Shown one piece after another: positions 9,401-11,339 of a stretch of 11,339 nucleotides of DNA. Source of the stretch: Baffinella frigidus (taxonomy: Eukaryota; Cryptophyceae; Cryptomonadales; Baffinellaceae); contig MU646555.1 of NCBI GenBank assembly GCA_026770585.1, forward strand, positions 180,241 through 191,579. Reading direction: 5' to 3'. A model generated the notes under the pieces. That model saw nothing but the letters and a program-made list of their open reading frames with translations. It was not told the DNA's origin and did no database searches. A program made the translations under genes and the position numbers. Each line of letters opens with the position of its first letter. The first letter of the stretch is position 1.

Positions 9401-10137
9401 GGCGGGCTGGGTTCCGGGCGGCGCGCCTCCTGAGAACTGCGGGGACTAACCGCCGGATCCAGAGATATTTCTAGTCAACTGGCTGGTGACTTTAGGCGTT
9501 GCCTGATAAAGTGACTTACCCGTCGCGGCTGCCGCTGACGAGGCGCGTTGAGTCAGCTGAAAACGCCACGCCCAGCACCGCACCGGTATGTCCCTTGAGC
9601 CTCTTCACCACCCGACCGCTCTTCGCCTCCCACACCATCGCCTTCACAGGACGAACGTTGACGATTTAGTACCAGCATCGTCAACTCTTGTCGTTGAGGC
9701 GTTGCCTCTCCCCACCACGCCCCTCGGATTCAGCGGGTGGCGGTGGCACTGTGCACTACTGGTGAGAACGGGCGCTCTTGCTTTTCAAAGTTGACAGATT
9801 TGAACCATGAACCCAGGCTGTCAACTGAATAGTCAGACAACCCGACTGAGGCATATATTCCCTCATCATGCTCTGGGTCCGTGTGTGTCTCGCGAACGTG
9901 CCCAAAATATCTCCACCATAGGTGAACCAAATCGCAATATGGAGAGTTGTGGGCACTTCTCCTGGATGGTAAATCCTGAGCATTCACCACCCAGAGGAAA
10001 TCAACTTTTGCGATCGTTGAATTTGGTTCACTTCTCAGGGCTGGTGGTGAGCATGGCGCGACAAGCCCTCGTGCACGTGGAGTGTTGCGAGACTCACCTC
10101 CTTGTCGTTGGATCCCGTCGCGATGAGGCGCCCGCAC
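3333..10137 (-). CDS. Split WD40-repeat protein gene, partial, eight exons placed
   Basis: Overall gene model; the exons are listed separately. On the minus strand eight short coding segments join in phase (0, 2, 1, 2, 1, 1, 0 nt carried over) through GT-AG introns of 456, 841, 372, 444, 583, 2047 and 1390 nt. The joined product is about 224 codons. It contains four full WD40 repeats, flanked by the end of one and the start of another, each with the GH/AH, VAFSPDG-like, ASG-D and VW/IW landmarks. WD40 proteins fold as beta-propellers and act as protein-interaction scaffolds; partner and pathway cannot be told. No start, stop or non-WD40 domain is seen, and the upstream and downstream exons are missing or outside the window. 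The phase agreement over seven junctions makes chance very unlikely. It could still be a decayed copy, since transcripts were not available. Confidence 0.88.
3425..3505 (-). repeat. Intron segment with short exon 8 acceptor copy and GACCCC hairpin
   Basis: 3495-3505 repeats the first 11 bases of exon 8 with the acceptor ttttcag. The stretch 3434-3490 is repeated at about 3841-3897 (offset 407). Both copies hold a hairpin agacccc-ctgc-ggggtct (3474-3491 and, with the last pairs lost, 3880-3897). Confidence 0.75.
3529..3585. repeat. TA microsatellite
   Basis: Imperfect TA repeat within intron 7 of the WD40 gene, between decoy exon 8 copies. Confidence 0.95.
3657..3722 (-). pseudogene. Frameshifted copy of exon 8 start
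   Basis: The minus strand shows ttttcag|GTGTGGGACGT followed by a close match to exon 8 as far as GCCCGTCTG. A 5-base insertion after the VWDV codons shifts the frame. It lies upstream of the intact exon 8 in intron 7 and retains a good acceptor. Confidence 0.8.
3776..4041 (-). repeat. Two further exon 8 acceptor copies in a 69-bp repeat
   Basis: 3776-3844 and 3973-4041 are direct repeats 197 bp apart. Each contains a version of the exon 8 start (VWDVETVEL and VWDVATANL). The 3829 copy keeps ttttcag; in the 4026 copy the acceptor is ttttcac, so the AG is lost. Both run out of similarity soon after the acceptor. Confidence 0.8.
4154..4479. mobile_element. Full fold-back element, type B arms
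   Basis: The left arm (4154 to about 4290) and right arm (4366-4479) are inverted copies. Outer words are cctttaggtcctttaggtt, then ctcccaacat, cccaacgacacgcccttccg and gatctgcagaaaa. The right arm has two internal duplications (tctcccaacat and a gatctKcagaaaagt unit). No transposase or clear target duplication. It lies in intron 7. Confidence 0.82.
4579..4661. repeat. Dispersed repeat, second copy of the 1108-1183 unit
   Basis: Same word order as at 1108-1183, directly following the fold-back at 4154-4479. 4775-4802 nearby is a 14-bp tandem pair of cggttccaagRaaa close to the exon 7 donor. Confidence 0.7.
4815..4942 (-). CDS. WD40 gene exon 7
   Basis: A 128-nt exon encoding TPGKSREFRGG, then GHWHYVASVAFSRDGKL, then LATGGWDKTLQ. 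It holds a loop followed by a very clear blade (GH, VAFSRDG, ATGGWDKT). The acceptor is gggacag|A and the donor TTGCAG|gtgtgt. The intron before it is the largest seen (2047 nt). Its acceptor junction is duplicated 91 bp upstream in the intron (5003-5048). It ends at a codon boundary and joins exon 8 to give DKTLQ-VWDV. Confidence 0.93.
5003..5048 (-). repeat. Duplicate of the intron 6/exon 7 acceptor junction
   Basis: 46 bases match 4912-4957 with three differences, covering the intron end (ttcacactggg-cag) and the first part of exon 7. A third short copy of the intron part (ggcccagtgtgaa on plus) lies between them near 4959-4971. Confidence 0.85.
5084..5160 (+). repeat. 26-bp tandem repeat, three copies
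   Basis: catagattKgYgaggaaaat-type units start at 5084, 5110 and 5136. Located in intron 6. Confidence 0.85.
5161..5600. other. Intron 6 sequence, little recognisable
   Basis: Only a short hairpin (ttaaagccct-ttc-agggttttaa, 5271-5293) is visible. No exon could be supported here, and the phases of exons 6 and 7 do not require one. Confidence 0.5.
5601..6097. mobile_element. Nested fold-back complex
   Basis: An outer inverted repeat pairs ctaggctctaa plus gggcacct-atgcaaggttatgaggactcc (5601-5611 and 5708-5740) with 6047-6097. The left outer arm is split by a type B arm (5612-5704). A reversed type B arm occupies 5772-5905, so the two B arms form an inner inverted pair of about 295 bp. No coding sequence. 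Confidence 0.8.
6105..6237. mobile_element. MITE-like element, ATCCGGGGA family, copy 1
   Basis: 133 bp with about 46-bp imperfect inverted arms. Ends are atccgggga and the inner core catttgatggcaatg is perfect. It shares termini with 6754-6902. Confidence 0.82.
6238..6753. other. Intron 6 sequence with dispersed repeat copies
   Basis: 6432-6492 repeats the left half of the 262-348 fold-back. 6514-6537 and 6608-6631 are 24-bp direct repeats (actgcaagacgtg). They bracket a unit at 6541-6590 whose hairpin (ttggtaat-tt-attgccaa) recurs at 8731-8777. tgcctc-c-gaggca is at about 6316-6328. Confidence 0.65.
6754..6902. mobile_element. MITE-like element, ATCCGGGGA family, copy 2
   Basis: 149 bp. 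The 25-bp terminal inverted repeats (6754-6778 and 6878-6902) differ at about three positions, with a ttaatttaaa core. The right flank gatgaaa is the same as for copy 1. It lies just downstream of exon 6 in intron 6. Confidence 0.8.
6990..7031 (-). CDS. WD40 gene exon 6 (42-nt mini-exon)
   Basis: A 42-nt exon encoding SDDCSAKIWDAEK, the last strand of the blade begun in exon 5: ASG-SDDCSAKIWD is a canonical WD40 ending with the IWD tripeptide. The acceptor is caacag|G and the donor AAAG|gtgcgt. It enters with two bases that complete Gly and leaves with one base that begins Glu, and this fits both exon 5 and exon 7. Confidence 0.87.
7051..7145 (+). repeat. Fold-back family arm, type A, solo
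   Basis: tcctttaggtcctttaggtt start, then gccatgcttcctttcggatcaca; followed by the gggaactccgac word at 7148. Located in intron 5, close to exon 6. Confidence 0.8.
7395..7576 (+). repeat. Type B and type A arms in tandem
   Basis: A type B arm (7395-7500) is followed directly by a truncated type A arm (7503-7576) in the same orientation. This is unlike the inverted pairs elsewhere. It lies in intron 5. Confidence 0.8.
7615..7736 (-). CDS. WD40 gene exon 5
   Basis: A 122-nt exon encoding CVKIWRVTPGGS, then AHSAEINAVSFSPDGRSLAS. It completes the exon 4 blade (KDG-CVKIW) and carries a textbook WD40 core (AVSFSPDGRSLASG). The acceptor is ggtcag|G and the donor TCAG|gtctcc, a weak donor. Degenerate CCCTGAACCCC repeats begin within about 9 nt of the donor. 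It has the same length as exon 2, and its content runs likewise from the VW/IW pair of one blade to the ASG turn of the next. The exon ends one base into a Gly codon completed by exon 6. Confidence 0.93.
7737..8180. other. Intron 4, no clear elements
   Basis: Only a short direct repeat (gagttcagaat at about 7770 and 7807) is seen. A plus-strand frame of 136 codons (7554-7964) runs across antisense exon 5 and this intron and shows no domain. Confidence 0.5.
8181..8217 (-). CDS. WD40 gene exon 4 (37-nt mini-exon)
   Basis: A 37-nt exon encoding PGGTVASGGKDG, with a Glu formed across the junction from exon 3 (VDF-E-PGG). This is the second half of the blade started in exon 3 and fills exactly the gap between exons 3 and 5. 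The acceptor is gtccag|A and the donor ACGG|gtcaga. Its phase (two bases in, two bases out) is the only one that joins exon 3 to exon 5. It is short and was found by searching the gap, but residue pattern, both splice sites and both phases agree. Confidence 0.77.
8228..8589. repeat. Telomere-like array (TTTAGGG to TGCAGGG) filling most of intron 3
   Basis: 7-base units grade from tttaggg (8340-8480) into tgcaggg/tgtaggg (8480-8589). The array runs to the exon 3 donor, whose gtacacc is itself one array-like unit on the minus strand. Confidence 0.9.
8590..8678 (-). CDS. WD40 gene exon 3
   Basis: An 89-nt exon encoding SLAVWAVPSGVPLG followed by AHSKGVTCVDF. It finishes the blade opened in exon 2 (RDG-SLAVW) and starts another, with AH in place of the usual GH. 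The acceptor is ggcag|G and the donor TTCG|gtacac. The donor is immediately followed by a telomere-like array of ccctacaccctgcaccc type that fills much of the intron. The acceptor junction is repeated twice upstream in intron 2 (8706-8729 and 8775-8800). The exon ends one base into a Glu codon completed by exon 4. Confidence 0.87.
8706..8800 (-). repeat. Two extra copies of the exon 3 acceptor junction
   Basis: The junction of intron 2 and exon 3 (CAG then GAGCCTGGCCGTGTGGGC on the minus strand, plus 8661-8681) recurs at 8706-8729 and 8775-8800. Each copy keeps the CAG acceptor. Between them lies a 48-bp unit with an 8-bp-stem hairpin that is also present near 6540-6590. Confidence 0.85.
8801..9307. 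other. Intron 2 interior
   Basis: Short telomere-like patches lie at about 8815-8840 and 9265-9305. cggtttcactc-like and agtcac words repeat near 8997-9060. No exon could be supported. Confidence 0.5.
9308..9374 (-). pseudogene. Duplicate of the 3' end of exon 2 with its donor
   Basis: 67 bases match 9518-9584 without gaps and with four differences. In the exon frame three differences are silent and one changes Val to Asp. A GT donor is kept (GG|gtgcgt), but no good acceptor sits at the 5' edge, so it looks like an exon fragment rather than a working exon. Telomere-like repeats follow the donor. Confidence 0.85.
9520..9641 (-). CDS. WD40 gene exon 2
   Basis: A 122-nt exon encoding MVWEAKSGR, then GHTGAVLGVAFSADS, then LVSGSRDG. 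This closes one blade at the VW pair and gives most of the next: the GH dipeptide, the VAFSADS strand and the SGSRD turn. The donor GG|gtaagt is near-consensus. The acceptor tgaag|GCG has a poor pyrimidine tract. The exon ends two bases into a Gly codon that exon 3 completes. The last 65 exon bases plus the first two intron bases are repeated 210 bp further down the intron (9308-9374), with four differences. Confidence 0.92.
9657..9708. repeat. Two hairpins near the exon 2 acceptor
   Basis: GTTGACGAT (9657-9665) pairs with ATCGTCAAC (9677-9685). gaggc-gtt-gcctc lies at 9696-9708. They are about 16 to 70 bases upstream of exon 2 on the gene strand. Confidence 0.7.
9709..10097. other. Intron 1
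   Basis: Contains an 11-bp perfect inverted pair gtgaaccaaat (9922-9932 and 10021-10031). A 158-codon minus frame (10206-9730) crosses exon 1 in the wrong register and this intron; no domain is recognisable. Confidence 0.5.
10098..10137 (-). CDS. WD40 gene exon 1 of those visible (40-nt mini-exon)
   Basis: This 40-nt exon encodes CGRLIATGSNDKE, the second half of a WD40 blade (the strand ending in ATGS-D). The acceptor reads gacag|G and the donor GAG|gtgagt, close to the consensus donor. An in-frame TGA lies just upstream on the intron side, so the exon cannot extend. The first base completes a codon begun in an unseen upstream exon, which should end in something like FSP. It ends at a codon boundary and joins exon 2 to give DKE-AMVWE. 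A longer minus-strand frame covers the same bases in another register but shows no domain. Confidence 0.8.
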
Positions 10138-10162
10138 CTGTCTCAGGTTTTGCGTTTGACGG

Positions 10163-10250
10163 TTTAGGTCCTTTAGGTTCTGCGAGCTCCCAACATAGGC
10201 GGGCACTGGAAGTTGTTCTGTAGAAAGGCCATGCTTCCTTTCGGATCACA
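10163..10250 (+). repeat. Fold-back family arm, type A, solo
   Basis: tttaggtcctttaggttctg start, then ctcccaacataggcgg, gccatgcttcctttcggatcaca. It lies 25 bases upstream of exon 1 on the gene strand. Confidence 0.8.
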
Positions 10251-10370
10251 TCAAGGCTGCCGCGTGAGAGAGGACCTCTAGGCGAAGCTATGGTGTGGGG
10301 AGAGGGCATCTGGTGTCCTCTCAGAGCGAGACCAAGCGCCAGGGGCCCGACCAACCACTAGCGCTTGGAG

Positions 10371-10480
10371 GTGGCTCAAATAGTGCTCTCTGACATTTTC
10401 GATTTACCTTGACATCGGGGTCAGATCCGACCCCGACCCATGGTAAAATCGAAGACCTTCCAGGGCACTATTTGAGCCAC
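10371..10480. mobile_element. 110-bp fold-back (MITE-like) with GTGGCTCAAATAGTGC ends
   Basis: The 16-bp termini pair almost perfectly, a second pairing block (tcgatt-tacc) lies inside, and tcggggtc-agatcc-gaccccga forms the apex. An outer pair ccaagcgc/gcgcttgg (10332-10339, 10361-10368) is adjacent. It lies between the WD40 gene and the plus-strand frame at 10648. Confidence 0.78.
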
Positions 10481-10647
10481 TTGGGATGGCTGGCGGAAGG
10501 GTGCGGCTTGAGGTCCGGGAGGGAACATGTGTCCGCACGAGGGGATGCATCGCTTAAGCTGCGCGAGCGGGATTGGGACGTCTCAAAGCAAAAGTGGAAC
10601 CTCTGTTAACTTGAGAAGTAACAGTGGAATACTTCCCATCTATTTTG

Positions 10648-11243
10648 ATGGCGGAGACACGCCCGAGCGGGATCGGGGAGTCCGCATCTGCCAGCACGCT
10701 CTCCCCCTATGATGCGAGAGGGGGGGTGCAGTCGGGAGCTCCGCAGGGGCTGGCGAGGGTTTGGGCTGGCGAGGGTTTGTCGTCGCGGAAGAATGCGCCA
10801 CTTTTGTCAGGGCACGTCACCACGGCCACCGTGGGGCTCTTCCCGCGCGTGCCCCCACTCACGCCGAAACAGCAGCAGCAGATTCACACACAGCAGCAGC
10901 AAGTCCCCACACCTGACTTGCTGTCGCGTGCGGACTTGCTGTGGCCTGACGAACCTTCCGCTGGCCGTGGCGAATTCGTGACTCTCTCTGGCGGGGGGAA
11001 GGAGCTGCAGCTGCTGGGCGGCAACCAGAGTGAAGCCGTGCCGAGCGATGGTCTGCCCCAGCCTCCCCCTGTCAGCCTCACCCAAGCCACACTCTTGGTC
11101 CCAAGTCACACTTCTGATCCGTCAATCGCACCCCCCCAGTCACAAGAGAGAGGGAGAGATGAGTGTGCATTGTGCACACCAAGTGCAGGGGCATGGCGTC
11201 TCCCTTTGTCGCCGTGTCTCTGCGAGCCAGTCAACATCCCCCC

Positions 11244-11339
<96 letters not shown>
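10648..11339 (+). CDS. Open plus-strand frame, Q/P-rich, running off the window (candidate first exon)
   Basis: From ATG at 10648 the frame is open to the window edge (230 codons, 199 before the poly-C tract). It begins MAETRPSGIGESASA. It has QQQQ and QQQQ-like runs near residues 75-85, a PDLLSRADLLWPDEP stretch near 90-105, a GGGKELQLLGG stretch near 115-125, and then P/S/T-rich sequence. No known domain is recognised. Third positions are about two-thirds G or C over the first 150 codons and lower after 11100, so a splice donor near there is possible. The ATG has G at +4 but T at -3. The poly-C end would read as polyproline. No homologue is known to me; an overlapping 100-codon minus frame (11109-10807) is the competing reading. 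Confidence 0.42.
11245..11339. repeat. Poly-C run, 95 bases to the window end
   Basis: The last 95 bases are all C, preceded by short C runs. This could be a real mononucleotide tract. A false homopolymer at a contig edge is at least as likely, for example the reverse complement of poly-G from two-colour sequencing. Confidence 0.95.

Noticed and set aside
9730-10206. 158-codon minus-strand frame
   Set aside because: It crosses exon 1 in the wrong register, an intron and a fold-back arm. The true WD40 signal in this stretch is in another frame bounded by good splice sites.
10807-11109. 100-codon minus-strand frame opposite the plus-strand frame
   Set aside because: It is shorter, ends in a stop, has no WD40 features, and does not supply the exon needed upstream of exon 1. 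The plus reading is preferred but not proven.

Overview
The window looks like nuclear DNA from a spliced eukaryote, most likely an alga or other protist. It has no bacterial-type gene packing, no long clean ORF outside the extreme right end, and much non-coding DNA full of inverted repeats, short tandem repeats, TA tracts and degenerate TTTAGGG-type (7-mer) telomere-like arrays. TTTAGGG-type repeats occur in plants, green algae and several alveolate and stramenopile lineages, so the lineage cannot be fixed from this sequence alone.

The main gene is on the minus strand and is invisible as an ORF because it is cut into very short exons. Eight exons can be placed: 10137-10098, 9641-9520, 8678-8590, 8217-8181, 7736-7615, 7031-6990, 4942-4815 and 3424-3333. 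All seven internal introns are GT-AG, every reading phase matches across the junctions, and the joined product (about 224 codons, both ends missing) reads as a run of WD40 beta-propeller blades. The introns are 372 to 2047 nt, against exons of 37 to 128 nt.

The introns hold the unusual material. (1) Pieces of the gene's own exon-intron junctions are duplicated nearby: the 3' end of exon 2, the starts of exons 3, 7 and 8, and the end of exon 8. (2) Telomere-like arrays start within a few bases of several 5' splice sites, usually C-rich on the sense strand. (3) There is a family of fold-back elements ending in CCTTTAGGTCCTTTAGG, present as solo arms and as full inverted pairs (4154-4479, 5612-5905). 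(4) Two further MITE-like families occur as pairs: 793-910 with 1221-1339, and 6105-6237 with 6754-6902.

Region by region: 1-1340 carries fold-backs, a strong hairpin at 405-483 and the first MITE pair. 1340-3332 has TA tracts, telomere-like arrays, a 293-bp nested inverted repeat and two copies of the exon 8 donor end. 3333-4041 has exon 8 with decoy copies of its acceptor. 4154-4942 has a fold-back and exon 7. 4943-6989 is a 2-kb intron with a nested fold-back complex and the second MITE pair. 6990-10137 holds exons 6 to 1 with repeat-filled introns. At the right end a plus-strand ATG-initiated frame opens at 10648 and stays open to the window edge through a Q/P-rich sequence; the last 95 bases are pure C, which may be an assembly artefact. 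If real, this second gene points away from the WD40 gene.
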